This document shows, one piece after another, positions 41,879 to 50,572 of a stretch of DNA of 64,000 bases; position 1 is the stretch's first letter, and each line of letters begins with the position of its first letter. Source of the DNA: Micromonospora coxensis. Its GTDB lineage: Bacteria > Actinomycetota > Actinomycetes > Mycobacteriales > Micromonosporaceae. Where the stretch lies: contig NZ_LT607753.1 of the NCBI RefSeq assembly GCF_900090295.1, positions 6,572,001-6,636,000 of the forward strand, read 5' to 3'. The notes beneath the pieces were generated by a model. The model was not told where the DNA came from, ran no database searches, and saw only the letters and a program-made list of their open reading frames with translations. Position numbers and translations under genes: made by a program.

Positions 41879-44083
41879 TCATGGGTGCGACATGGCTCCT
41901 GTTGCCCCCAGGGCGCGTCGCCACTCCGGGACCAGACCCTCGATGACCGAGCGGGTGGGGGCGGCACCCAGGTTCTCGGATGACGTGGCCGACGGCAACC
42001 ACGACCGGCCGTCCCACCACTTGTGGTGCAGCGCCGAGTCGGCGCCGGTGACGAGGACGTCGAGGCGGTCCGGCCCTGAGCGGACCACCTGCGGGTCGCC
42101 GACGCAGACGCCGCCGAGGCATTCGTAGGCGGTGGGGGAGGGCTGCCACGCGGTGCCGTCCCACCACTTGTGGTAGAGCGCGGAGTCCGCGCCGACCATG
42201 AACACGTCGAGGCGGCCACGGCCGTCGGCGACGACCTGTGGATCCCCGACGCAGACGCCGCCGAGGCATTCGTAGGTGGTGGGGGAGGGCTGCCAGGCGG
42301 TGCCGTCCCACCACTTGTGGTAGAGCGCGGAGTCGGCTCCGACGACGAACACGTCGAGGCGGTCCGGTCCCCGGGAGACGGCCACCGGACGACCGGCGCA
42401 GATCCCCCCGAGGTTCTCGTAGCCGATGGGCGACGGCTGCCAGGCGCCGCCGTCCCACCACTTGTGGTGCAGCGCGGAGTCGGCTCCGACGACGAACACG
42501 TCGAGGCGGTCCGGACCCCACGAGGCCAGCGCCGGCTCCCCGGCGCAGATCCCGCCCAGGTGGACGTACCCGTCGGAGGACGGCTGCCAGGCGCTGCCGT
42601 CCCACCACTTGTGGTAGAGCGCCCGGTCCACGCCCCGGACCAGCACGTCCAACCGACGGGGATCCCAGCTGACGACGGCCGGATCGCCCAGGCACGCGCC
42701 GCCCAGACGCTGGAAGTCGGTGCTGGAGGGCGCCCAGCCGCTGCCGTCCCACCACTTGACGTACAGCGCCCGGTCCGTGCCGCGGACCAGCACGGCGAGG
42801 CGGTCCGGGCCGAGGCCGACGACGCGGGGAGTGCCGAGGAAGGTGCCCCCGAGGTACTCGTAGTCCAGGATCGACGGCGCCCACCCGCTGCCGTTCCACC
42901 ACTTGTGGTACAGCCCCGAGTCCAGCCCGGTACGGAAGGCGTCCACCCGCCCCACGGCGGTGGCCGCGACCGGCGCGGCGGGGGTCGCGGTGCGCTCCGC
43001 GGCGACCAGGGACGAGCGGGCGGCGTCCAGGCACGCCTGCATCCGGGCCGCCTGTCCCTTCGTGAACATCATCATCGCCGCGTCGTCGACGTAGTCCATG
43101 TAGTTGACGAACAGGTCGCCGTGGGGGCCGTTGTCGCAGCTGACCTTCGGAAAGGTCGGCTTGCCGTTGTTGGGGCCCGCCTGGTTGGGCGTGTCGTCCA
43201 CCTCGTCGGTGCCGCCGCAGCCGGTGCCGTCGTCACCCCAGATGTGGAACAGGTTGAGGTAGTGGCCCACCTCGTGGGTGGCCGTGCGGCCCAGGTTGAA
43301 CGGCGCGGCGGCGGTGCCCGTGGTGCCGAATGCCGTGTACGTGACCACCACGCCGTCGGTCTGCGGCGGCCCGCCGGGGAACTGGGCGTAGCCGAGCAGC
43401 CCGGACGCCAGCCGGCACACCCACAGGTTCAGGTACCGGGAGGCCGGCCAGGCGTCCGCGCCGCCAGTGGCCGCCGACTTGACCCCGTCGTCGTCGGGGG
43501 AGAACGACTCCCGGGAGGTCCGGGTGCGGGTGATGCCGGTGGTCGGATTCCCCTCCGGGTCGACGTCGGCGAGGTGGAACTCGACGCCGACATCGGCGAC
43601 CAGCTCCCGGAACACCTCCGGCACCCGGTTCACGTCCGGGTTCGTCGCCCGGAAGTCGGCGTTGAGCACCGCGATCTGGCTGTGGATCTGCGCGTCGGAG
43701 ACGTTCTGGTCCTCGGTCTGCCAGACCACGTGCACGACGACGGGGAGGCGGGCCACGCCCGTGCGCAGCGGCCCGGCTCGCCCGGTCACCAGCGTCCGGG
43801 TGTTGTTCTCTATCACGGCCCGGGCCCGCTGGTACTCCGGGAACTGGTTCAGCAGCCGCCGATGGATGTTCATGGTGGCGCACCAGTGCGGCGAGGGCTG
43901 CGCCCCGCCGCCGCCGGCGCCGCCACCTCCACCGCCGGCCCCGCCACTGCCGTCGGGGGACATTCCGGCCATGCCTGCCGTGCCGCCGCTGCCGGGTTCC
44001 GCTGCGGCGGGCGGCGCACCGGGCGAGGTCATCCGGTCCCTGATCGACCTACCGTCCGGGCCGGTAGGAAACGGTCCGCCCAT
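41879..44083 (-). CDS. M43 (pappalysin-like) zinc metalloprotease with seven-blade propeller
   Basis: Residues ~65-365 are an M43B peptidase: H270-E-V-G-H274-x5-H280 (HEVGHYLNLFHIWGD) and a Met-turn FVNYMDYVDD. Residues ~385-720 are seven 49-residue repeats of the type RLDVFVVGADSALYHKWWDG, an odorranalectin/PLL-like (DUF346-type) beta-propeller that probably binds sugars. The N-terminus is a Gly/Pro-rich disordered stretch without any signal peptide, which is unusual for this family. Blades 5 and 6 are nearly identical in DNA (147-base period), indicating recent duplication. Confidence 0.88.
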   Translation of the reverse strand: MGGPFPTGPDGRSIRDRMTSPGAPPAAAEPGSGGTAGMAGMSPDGSGGAGGGGGGAGGGGAQPSPHWCATMNIHRRLLNQFPEYQRARAVIENNTRTLVTGRAGPLRTGVARLPVVVHVVWQTEDQNVSDAQIHSQIAVLNADFRATNPDVNRVPEVFRELVADVGVEFHLADVDPEGNPTTGITRTRTSRESFSPDDDGVKSAATGGADAWPASRYLNLWVCRLASGLLGYAQFPGGPPQTDGVVVTYTAFGTTGTAAAPFNLGRTATHEVGHYLNLFHIWGDDGTGCGGTDEVDDTPNQAGPNNGKPTFPKVSCDNGPHGDLFVNYMDYVDDAAMMMFTKGQAARMQACLDAARSSLVAAERTATPAAPVAATAVGRVDAFRTGLDSGLYHKWWNGSGWAPSILDYEYLGGTFLGTPRVVGLGPDRLAVLVRGTDRALYVKWWDGSGWAPSSTDFQRLGGACLGDPAVVSWDPRRLDVLVRGVDRALYHKWWDGSAWQPSSDGYVHLGGICAGEPALASWGPDRLDVFVVGADSALHHKWWDGGAWQPSPIGYENLGGICAGRPVAVSRGPDRLDVFVVGADSALYHKWWDGTAWQPSPTTYECLGGVCVGDPQVVADGRGRLDVFMVGADSALYHKWWDGTAWQPSPTAYECLGGVCVGDPQVVRSGPDRLDVLVTGADSALHHKWWDGRSWLPSATSSENLGAAPTRSVIEGLVPEWRRALGATGAMSHP
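42111..42404 (-). repeat. Tandem near-identical 147-bp repeats inside the propeller
   Basis: Two units starting at 42111 and 42258 differ at only a few positions and encode propeller blades 5 and 6. The period equals 49 codons. The remaining blades are more diverged. Confidence 0.85.
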
Positions 44084-44562
44084 GGTGGCCCCCTCGTCGA
44101 TGGAACGCCTCTTTCAATCGATGCTAAATTCCTCATCTTTCCGGTCGCAGGCGATCAGGGAATCGGCGGCCGGCGCCGCGGGCGCCATTCGCAATTTCCT
44201 TCCAGGTGCCAAATCGGGCTGCCGCAAGGGGCCGCTGCGGGCTGAGGCCGGAAAGTCGGCTCGGCGGCACACGTGCCTGGTCGGGAAGCGTCGCCATCTC
44301 GCCGACTGTCCCGATTCGCAATTGGCTGCGGAACGGATGAATGCGTGGTTGCGCCCTGTCGACGCGGTTGTCGCCCACCCAGGCAGGCCGGTCGCGCCCC
44401 CACACATCATTGATCCGCGAATCGGGCGGCGAAATTGCGGTCGTCGATGAGACGGTGCCCGATCGTACGGCCACGCCGGACGTTGTCGTCGGCGGATTCA
44501 CGGTGGAGTTCGAGGTCGACGCCGTCGTGGGTGACGAGCGACTGCAGCGGACGGGGTGCCGG
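44084..44562. other. Upstream region of metalloprotease, lower GC
   Basis: Bases 44100-44340 are visibly less GC-rich than the neighbours (ATCGATGCTAAATTCCTCAT) and probably hold the metalloprotease promoter. From 44407 to ~44560 a minus-strand frame ending at 44407 (HRLIDDRNFAARFADQ) has good codon bias but no start; it may be a gene remnant. Confidence 0.4.
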
Positions 44563-44849
44563 ATGACGGATCTCGCCGTCGTAGAGGTGGCGCAGTGGCA
44601 GGGCTCGGGGTCTCCGACGGCGCGAAGGCTCCGACGCGGAGCCGCCGAGCTGGCCGCGCTGATCTCTGCGGGCGAGCACGTGGGGATCGACGTGAGCGAC
44701 GAGCCCGGTACGGCCCGCGACGGGGTCGCCGCCTTGGACGTGCTGGTGCGGACCTGTCCGCGGTGCGCGCCGCCCGGACGACGATGCTCGCCGGGCTCGT
44801 CGGTGCCGTCGCTCCCCTGGTCGACAGGAGCCGGCCGCACAGCCCGTAG
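44563..44849 (+). pseudogene. Truncated and frameshifted arginase/ureohydrolase-family gene
   Basis: From ATG 44563 the sequence reads MTDLAVVEVAQWQGSGSPTA, then RRLRRGAAELAALI and DEPGTARDGVAALDVLVR, the N-terminus of actinomycete arginase-family proteins. Near 44750 the frame shifts by one base and resumes as DLSAVRAARTTMLAGLVGAV. The sequence then ends at a stop, after ~95 codons of an expected ~290. All metal-binding motifs are missing. Confidence 0.5.
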
Positions 44850-44882
44850 CGGAGGGGATGAACGCGGGCCTCGCCACCACCG

Positions 44883-45248
44883 TCACGGGGTGGAGGTCGG
44901 GGTGGCGGCACCGACCACACCACCGAAGAAGACCATGACGGTGAAGAGGACCATCGGGGCGACGAAGACGTACCCGAGGACCAGCCCCGCCACCGCCATG
45001 CCGCGGCCGGACCTGCGACCGTCGCGGGTCTCGTGCAGCCCGACGTGACCGAGGACGACGGCGAGCAGGCAGGGCAGCCCGAACAGGCACCAGCCGCCGA
45101 GCACACCGAGGATGCCGAGCACCAGAGCGGCGGTCGCGGTGCCCGAGGTGGGGGCCACCGCGACGAGGACCGGCGGCGGGTAGGGCGGCAGCGGCGGGTA
45201 GGCGACGGCGGGCACCGGCAGAGGGCGGGTGGGGTCGGGGTGGGTCAT
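44883..45248 (-). CDS. DUF4190-type membrane protein
   Basis: 121 residues. A Pro-rich N-terminus (PAVAYPPLPPYPPP) is followed by two hydrophobic helices. The first is TAALVLGILGVLGGWCLFGL and the second is GMAVAGLVLGYVFVAPMVLF, with the conserved HVGLHETRDGRRSGRG loop between them. That layout is DUF4190. Function is unknown. Confidence 0.8.
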   Translation of the reverse strand: MTHPDPTRPLPVPAVAYPPLPPYPPPVLVAVAPTSGTATAALVLGILGVLGGWCLFGLPCLLAVVLGHVGLHETRDGRRSGRGMAVAGLVLGYVFVAPMVLFTVMVFFGGVVGAATPTSTP

Positions 45249-45250
45249 CG

Positions 45251-45643
45251 TCAGGTGTCCTCTCCGAGTCGGGTGAGCAGGGCACGCACCTCGGCGTGCA
45301 GGCGGCGCAGCTCCGCGGCGGTCGGCGCCAGCTCGTAACAGTGGTGGTGGGTGGCCGCAGACAACGTCGCCGACGCGTAGGCGACGCGGCGAGCCACGTC
45401 GCGGCCGGGACCGAGCCGGCCGCAGAGCATCAGCTGCTTGGCCCGGCTCTGCCGGCACGCGGCGACGGCCGGGCGGACCCGCCGCCAGTACGCGTCGACG
45501 CCGCGTTCCAGGGCGAGGCGGAGCAGGCACGCGCACGCCCGTGGCCACCACCCGGCGGTCACCGCGTTCGCCCCCAGCGGCCCGGCCCCGCGCAGCAGTT
45601 GGTCGGCCGCCGCCAGGCAGGCGGCCGGCGTCGGCGCGCTCAC
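45251..45643 (-). CDS. Small helical protein coupled to the SMC-like ATPase
   Basis: 130 residues, all helical, Ala/Leu/Arg-rich, with cysteines in PRACACLLRL and a THHHCYELAPT motif. No family is recognised; the size and RxxxxH-like pattern could fit a HEPN-type bundle but this is speculative. Its GTG start overlaps the stop of the upstream ATPase by 4 bases, so it is almost certainly a partner of that ATPase. Confidence 0.7.
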   Translation of the reverse strand: MSAPTPAACLAAADQLLRGAGPLGANAVTAGWWPRACACLLRLALERGVDAYWRRVRPAVAACRQSRAKQLMLCGRLGPGRDVARRVAYASATLSAATHHHCYELAPTAAELRRLHAEVRALLTRLGEDT

Positions 45644-48102
45644 GCCAGCACCTTCACCAGGGCGCGGGCGTCGGTGACCAGGCCGGGCAGGTCCGTCAGA
45701 TACGCCCCGTGCACTCCCTCCCGGCACGCCCGGTACGCCCCGACGACGGCCGCGCCGTGCCGGCCCAGCCAGCCGAGCACGTCGCCGCCCCGGTCGGCGT
45801 CGTCGAACACGGCGAGCGCGACGATCGTGGTCAACCGGCGAGACGCCGCCACGATCGCCGACTCGATGGCGTCGTGGGGCATCCCGGCCGGCACCCGGCT
45901 GCGCCAGATGCGCTGGTGACAGGCCGCTTCGACCGCCGTACGGCACAGCTCGGCCACCACCGGTCCGCGAACTTCGGCCGGCACGTCGTCGGCACGGGCC
46001 AACGCCCACGCGTCGTCGAGGTGCCGGCTGACCGGGTCGGCGCCGGCGCGCAGCGTCACCACCGACCGTTCGGCCCGCCGCACCTCCACGATCCGGGCGT
46101 TGCCGAGGTCGAGGCGGCCGACCGCGTCGGGCAGCCGACCGTCGTGGGTGAACACCACCACCTGCCGGTCCTCGGCCAACTCGGCCAGGACCCGGGCCAG
46201 GCCGTCCACCTTCGACGGGTCCATGCTCTGCACCGGGTCGTCGATGACCACGAACCGCAACGGCGACTGCGCCGCACACCCTCGGGGCAGGAACACCGCC
46301 AGCCCGAGGGCCTGCAACTCACCCTGACTCATCACGCCGAGCGCCGCGCCGTTGTCGGCGCCGTCCACGCTGACCGGGAACACCACCCGCCTGCGGGTGT
46401 TCGACCCGGCCAGGGTCATCGCCCCCAGTTCGACGTTGCTCTCCTGCCGCAGCCGCTGCCAGATCCGCTGCGAGTGCGCCGCGAACGGCCGGATCCGCTC
46501 GTCGCGCACCGCCGCGCCGGTGTCCTTCAGCCACGCCCGCGCCGCCTTCAGCCGGGCCAGCGTCGCCTCGGCCGCCGCCAGCGCACCGGCGGCGCCCAGC
46601 CAGGCGCGCAGCTGCCCGGCCGCCGCCCGCCAGCCGGTGTCCCGCTCCCGCAGGACACCCGCCGCGTACGCGCGGGCCGCGTCGGCCGCCGCCACCAGCG
46701 CCGGATACCGCGCCTGCAGGTGGTCGGCCAGCTCCACCGGATCCCCGGGTACGCGCCGCAGCTCGGTCACCGCCTCGGTCAGCGCCCGCAGCGCAGTGGC
46801 CTCCCCGTCGGCGCTGCCCTCTGCGGCCGGCCTCCGGTCTTCGGCGACGGGCAGCGGAAGGTCGTCGATCAGGTGGTGCGCCTGCCGCAGCAGAGCGGTC
46901 AACCGGGTCGACGCGGCCTGCGCGGCCAGACTGCGCCGCTGCAGCGCGGTGACCGTCGCCTCCGCCTCGACCCGCCAGCCACCGTGCAGCGCCCCGCTCC
47001 GGCACACCGGGCACGGCCCGTCACCGGCGTCGGCGTGGTGTTCGAGGGCGAGGCGCAGCAGCTCCGCGCCGCGCAGCGCCGCCCGGGACCGGCCCCCGTC
47101 GTGGCGCACCACGTCCGCGACGGCGTCGCGCAGCTCCCGCGCGAGCCGGGCCACCTCGTCCACCCTCGGCACCCTCAGCTCGGCGAGCTGCCGGCAGCGG
47201 CGTACCGCCTCGTCGGCGCCGTCCTCGTCGGGCTCGTCGAGGATCGCGGTCAGCGCCGGCAGGTCCGCCGGACCCCGGCGGCGCAGCAGGACGGCGGCCC
47301 GCGCCGCCCGCTCGTCGGCGACGCCGTCCAACGTGGCGGCCAGGGTGGCGCGCTGTCCGCGTACCTCCTTGATGCTGGCCTCGTGCGGCCCGGCGGCGCG
47401 CAGCAGACGCCGGTCGGCGTCGGTGACCGCGTCGAGGCCGACGATCGCGAACAGCGCGTCGAAGAGCTGGCTCTGCGTGCCGGCGGCGAGCCGGCCCAAC
47501 TCGGCGGCGGTGAGGAACGGCCGGTACAGCTCCAGCGGCCGGTCCAGACCCAGCTCGGCGAGGCCGGCGTGCCGGCCGGCGGCGCTGGTGACGGTGACCT
47601 CGGCGTCGGCCAGGTCGGCGTCGGACCGCCAGGCGCGGGTGATCACCGTGGGGGTGGGCACCCCGTCGACGTGCAGCGCGACCGAGATGCGGCACGGGTC
47701 GGGGGTGTGCAGGTTGCGCCAGCCGGTACGCCACACGCTGGTCTTCTCCGCCCAGCGGGCGCTGTCGCCGGTCAGGGCCAGCTCGACGGCCTCGGCGAAA
47801 CTCGACTTGCCGGAGCCGTTGCGGCCCACGACCAGGGTGAGCCCCGGTCCGGGGTGGATGTCGAGGGTGCGTTGCGGCCCGACGCCGCGGAACCCGGCGA
47901 CGGTGATCGACTTCAGCCACACCTGCCGCTGCTCGGCGTGGCCGGTGGCGGGCGGGTCGAGGCGGGTGGGCGTGCCGGCGAGGGCGGCGGCCAGGTCGTC
48001 GTCGCCGCTGAGGGCGGCGAGGACCAGATCGGCGACGTCGGCCGGTACGGCGGGGTCGGCGGCGAGCCGGTCGAAGACCAGCTCCAACACGGGTTCGGTC
48101 AT
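45640..48102 (-). CDS. Rad50/SMC-like ATPase with central CPVC motif
   Basis: 820 residues. Walker A G-R-N-G-S-G-K-S lies at 93-100 after the typical ITVAGFRGVGPQRTLDI strand. The middle is long and helical with a CxxC at 364-367 (DGPCPVCRSG), reminiscent of a zinc hook. The ABC signature MSQGELQALGLAVF lies at ~591 and Walker B FVVIDDPVQSMDP at ~617, followed by a D-loop and VVVFTHDGRL switch. A 100-residue helical C-terminal domain follows. It is a DNA-end or DNA-structure-sensing ATPase of the kind found in defence systems. It lies between an RNase H-like gene and a small overlapping gene. Confidence 0.85.
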   Translation of the reverse strand: MTEPVLELVFDRLAADPAVPADVADLVLAALSGDDDLAAALAGTPTRLDPPATGHAEQRQVWLKSITVAGFRGVGPQRTLDIHPGPGLTLVVGRNGSGKSSFAEAVELALTGDSARWAEKTSVWRTGWRNLHTPDPCRISVALHVDGVPTPTVITRAWRSDADLADAEVTVTSAAGRHAGLAELGLDRPLELYRPFLTAAELGRLAAGTQSQLFDALFAIVGLDAVTDADRRLLRAAGPHEASIKEVRGQRATLAATLDGVADERAARAAVLLRRRGPADLPALTAILDEPDEDGADEAVRRCRQLAELRVPRVDEVARLARELRDAVADVVRHDGGRSRAALRGAELLRLALEHHADAGDGPCPVCRSGALHGGWRVEAEATVTALQRRSLAAQAASTRLTALLRQAHHLIDDLPLPVAEDRRPAAEGSADGEATALRALTEAVTELRRVPGDPVELADHLQARYPALVAAADAARAYAAGVLRERDTGWRAAAGQLRAWLGAAGALAAAEATLARLKAARAWLKDTGAAVRDERIRPFAAHSQRIWQRLRQESNVELGAMTLAGSNTRRRVVFPVSVDGADNGAALGVMSQGELQALGLAVFLPRGCAAQSPLRFVVIDDPVQSMDPSKVDGLARVLAELAEDRQVVVFTHDGRLPDAVGRLDLGNARIVEVRRAERSVVTLRAGADPVSRHLDDAWALARADDVPAEVRGPVVAELCRTAVEAACHQRIWRSRVPAGMPHDAIESAIVAASRRLTTIVALAVFDDADRGGDVLGWLGRHGAAVVGAYRACREGVHGAYLTDLPGLVTDARALVKVLA

Positions 48103-48188
48103 GAACGCTCTCCAGTCGCGGTGGAGGGTGAGTCGTGGAGGCTCCGCGGGCCCGCCGACGTTCGCGGCGTCGACGAGCTCGAACTGGG

Positions 48189-49007
48189 TCAGACGGCGGC
48201 GGTGGCGTGCCAGTCGTGCAGGAACGCCTCGGCCAGGGCACGGGCCCGGGGGCGCAGGTCGAACGTCTCCACCTGCCGGCGGCGGGCCATGTGCGACAGG
48301 GCGTCGGCGGCCTCGTTGAGCGGGTGACCGCTGTGCCCCTTGACGTGGGCGAAGACCAGGTCCGGCCGGGCGGCCACCTGCCCGGCCAGCCGCACCAGGG
48401 TCGGCTGGTCGGACCAGCGGCGTTGCCGCAGGCTGTAGCCGGCGGGCATCGCGTCGGTCTCGCCGGCCTGCCAGCGGCGCAGCCACCGGACTCCGGCCAG
48501 GCTGTCCAGCAGCACCGTCATACCGACCGGCGGCTGCTCGTACGCGGTCAGCAGGAAGTCCACCGCCCGCAGTTCGTTGATCAGAACCCGGGACACCCCG
48601 GTCGGGTCGAGTCGGCCGGTGCCCCTGCCGAGCAGCCCGTACCGGCCGTCGCTGGCCAGGTAGCCGATGCCACCCGCGCGGCCCTTCCAGCTCGCGTCGG
48701 TCGCGGCGACCAGCGGCGCCGCCGTGTGGGTCCACTGGGTGATCCAGCCCCGGCCGCGCTGGCTGCTCTGGGCCGGCTTGCGGTGGGTGTCGTGGGCGGC
48801 GGCCAGCGTCTCGGCGGTGTCGAGCAGGTCGGCGGCGCTGGCGAACTCGTCGTAGCGGGCGGCGGTGACGGCCAGGATCACCGCGTCGCCGATGCGCTCG
48901 CAGTCGGCGCAGCGGGTGGGGCGGGTGTAGGCGCGCAGGGCGGCGGCGCGGTCGTGCAGGGTGGCGGGGAGCAGGGTCAGGCCGTGGAGGAACTCATCGG
49001 GACGCAC
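48189..49007 (-). CDS. RNase HI-fold protein with N-terminal extension
   Basis: 272 residues. The RNase H domain spans ~98-240 with the acidic set D104 (ATDASWKGRAGGIGYL), E145 (NELRAVDFLL), D168 (VLLDSLAG) and D236, and the flexible His loop HVKGHSGHPLNEAADALS. The N-terminal ~95 residues are not part of RNase HI and contain C33-A-D-C36. The standard length is ~150, so extra domains flank the nuclease. It should cut RNA in RNA-DNA hybrids. It precedes the SMC-like ATPase by 86 bases on the same strand. Confidence 0.85.
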   Translation of the reverse strand: MRPDEFLHGLTLLPATLHDRAAALRAYTRPTRCADCERIGDAVILAVTAARYDEFASAADLLDTAETLAAAHDTHRKPAQSSQRGRGWITQWTHTAAPLVAATDASWKGRAGGIGYLASDGRYGLLGRGTGRLDPTGVSRVLINELRAVDFLLTAYEQPPVGMTVLLDSLAGVRWLRRWQAGETDAMPAGYSLRQRRWSDQPTLVRLAGQVAARPDLVFAHVKGHSGHPLNEAADALSHMARRRQVETFDLRPRARALAEAFLHDWHATAAV

Positions 49008-49133
49008 GACGCCTCCTGACGTCTCGGGGAGGATGTGTGCTGCGGCGGGTGGCGCAGCGTGGGGGAGCTGTCGAGGCGCTACCGACTTGATGGCGTGGAT
49101 GGATCGGCCAGTCGGGTGGGGCGGCGCAGGTAG

Positions 49134-49739
49134 CTAGAGTTCGGCGACGTCGGTCACGACAGCGGTCAGCTTGTCGCCGGAGCGCCTGGTGCTGCCGTGC
49201 TCCTCCTGCGGAACGGAGGCGGTGTCGCCGGTGACTTCGAACGTGTTGATCATCGGGTCCTCGCCACCGCGTACCTCGTAGGTGACCTCGTACGTCTTCG
49301 CCGGGTCCAACCCGCTGCCGGTGTAGGTGACGTCGATCCGGTAGCTGATGTTGCAGCCGGCGCTGCCGAAGCACTGCTTGCGCAGCACCTTCACGGCGAG
49401 CTTGAAGTCCTTCTTGGTGGGCTCGTCGTACAGGGCGAGAGTGGGCGTGGGAGCCATGGTCGTCGCGGCGGCGGTGGTGGGCGCGACGGTCGTCGACGCG
49501 GCGGAGGTGGGGCTGGCCGACATGGGGGGACGACCTCCGGCGGCGGTGTCGGTGTCGTCACCCGACAGCGCGGCGATCCCGACACCCCCGCAGCACAGGG
49601 CGACGATCAGAGCGGCACCGCCAACTGCCCACGCCTTGACGTTGCTGGCCTTCCTACCGGGCGCCGGCGTGACGGCGGGCTTGATGGGGGAGGGCGCGGC
49701 GGACTGGTCGGCCGGCGGCGGGGTGGTCGGGTCGGACAT
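49134..49739 (-). CDS. Membrane-anchored extracellular hypothetical protein
   Basis: A Pro/Ala-rich cytoplasmic N-terminus, one membrane helix (AWAVGGAALIVALCCGGVGIAAL) and a Thr/Ala-rich stalk lead to a ~100-residue external domain with a Cys pair (RKQCFGSAGCNISYRIDVTY) that looks like an Ig-like beta-sandwich. ATG 49739. No enzyme motif. It pairs with the following lipoprotein-like gene on the same strand. Confidence 0.72.
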   Translation of the reverse strand: MSDPTTPPPADQSAAPSPIKPAVTPAPGRKASNVKAWAVGGAALIVALCCGGVGIAALSGDDTDTAAGGRPPMSASPTSAASTTVAPTTAAATTMAPTPTLALYDEPTKKDFKLAVKVLRKQCFGSAGCNISYRIDVTYTGSGLDPAKTYEVTYEVRGGEDPMINTFEVTGDTASVPQEEHGSTRRSGDKLTAVVTDVAEL

Positions 49740-49826
49740 GGCGAGGCTCCTCCAGGGTGTGAACAGGTGGGGGGTGTGAACAGCCGGGGCGGGCGACCTG
49801 CCCGCCCCGGAGCGGACGGGGAGCGG

Positions 49827-50360
49827 TCAGCCGAGCGCCACGTCGACGCCGCCGGAGAACGGCGAGTCGTGCAGCTCGAGCTTGGCGAGCTTGACGTTCT
49901 TCGGGATGTCGAAGACGACGACGCCGGTGACCTGGTTGCCGGGGTTGATCTCGTTGAGGAACGTCTCGGCGTTCTTGTTGGCGTAGATGGCGGCCCCGCC
50001 GTCGGCGGAGTACTCGGTGCCGTCGGCCGCGTACGCCTTCTGGCTGCTGCCGTCGAACATCTGCGATTCCTTGCCGATGTTCTTGACGTTGATCGTGACC
50101 AGGCAGAACTGGCCCTGCGCCTTCTCGCCGAGCACGCTGTCGCCGACCTTGGCGACGCCGCACTTGGTCGACTTGACGGTGAACTCGAACTTCCCGTCCC
50201 GGGCCGGCTGGCCGATCTTCGCGGTCTTCGCCGCCTTGTCGTCGCCCTTGGCGGCACCGTCGCCACCGCTCGAGCTGCTGGTCTCGTCGGTGGAGCCGGC
50301 GCCGCAGCCGAGTGCCACGAGGGCGGCGGCGGCCAGAGCAAGGGCGGTCGTCCTACGCAT
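49827..50360 (-). CDS. DUF4352-type secreted lipoprotein
   Basis: The signal LALAAAALVALGCGAGS ends in a lipobox-like L-G-C. After a Ser/Gly/Asp linker, the domain GKFEFTVKSTKCGVAKVGDS ... GQFCLVTINVKNIGKESQMFDGSSQKAYAADG is DUF4352 (telokin-like/Ig fold). The ATG at 50360 starts the signal peptide. It lies upstream of the single-pass protein and is divergent from the defence operon. Confidence 0.82.
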   Translation of the reverse strand: MRRTTALALAAAALVALGCGAGSTDETSSSSGGDGAAKGDDKAAKTAKIGQPARDGKFEFTVKSTKCGVAKVGDSVLGEKAQGQFCLVTINVKNIGKESQMFDGSSQKAYAADGTEYSADGGAAIYANKNAETFLNEINPGNQVTGVVVFDIPKNVKLAKLELHDSPFSGGVDVALG

Positions 50361-50474
50361 GATGAGCTCCGATTGCAGAAGGGATGCGGCGGCTCGGATC
50401 GGCCGTCGCTGATGCCGATGAATCACAGCAGCCCGTTGCCGGCGAAGGCGAGCGGATTGCGATGCGTACTCTGG

Positions 50475-50486
50475 TAACCCGGGTTA
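50475..50486. promoter_or_regulatory. Palindrome in the divergent promoter region
   Basis: TAACCCGGGTTA is a perfect 12-bp palindrome, nearly 16 bp with flanks, in the 212-bp gap between the DUF4352 gene and the restriction operon. It is a candidate operator controlling the operon; no regulator can be assigned. Confidence 0.45.
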
Positions 50487-50572
50487 TCAACACGGGGCCT
50501 AGAGAGCCGGTGCGCCGACGTTTACTGTCGACTCATTCGCCCGCGTGATCGTCGAGTGCAAGGAGGTGACCA

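Noticed and set aside
42100..42940. Regular repeats that could suggest a CRISPR array
   Set aside because: The period is 147 bases and in frame, encoding propeller blades; there are no spacers.
45640..48102. Identification of the ATPase as RloC anticodon nuclease
   Set aside because: It has a CxxC hook-like motif, but I cannot see the RloC C-terminal nuclease residues and the RNase H partner is not part of RloC.
45541..48327. Plus-strand open frame of 928 codons opposite the SMC-like ATPase
   Set aside because: Antisense shadow; the minus strand carries all Walker and signature motifs in good codon bias.
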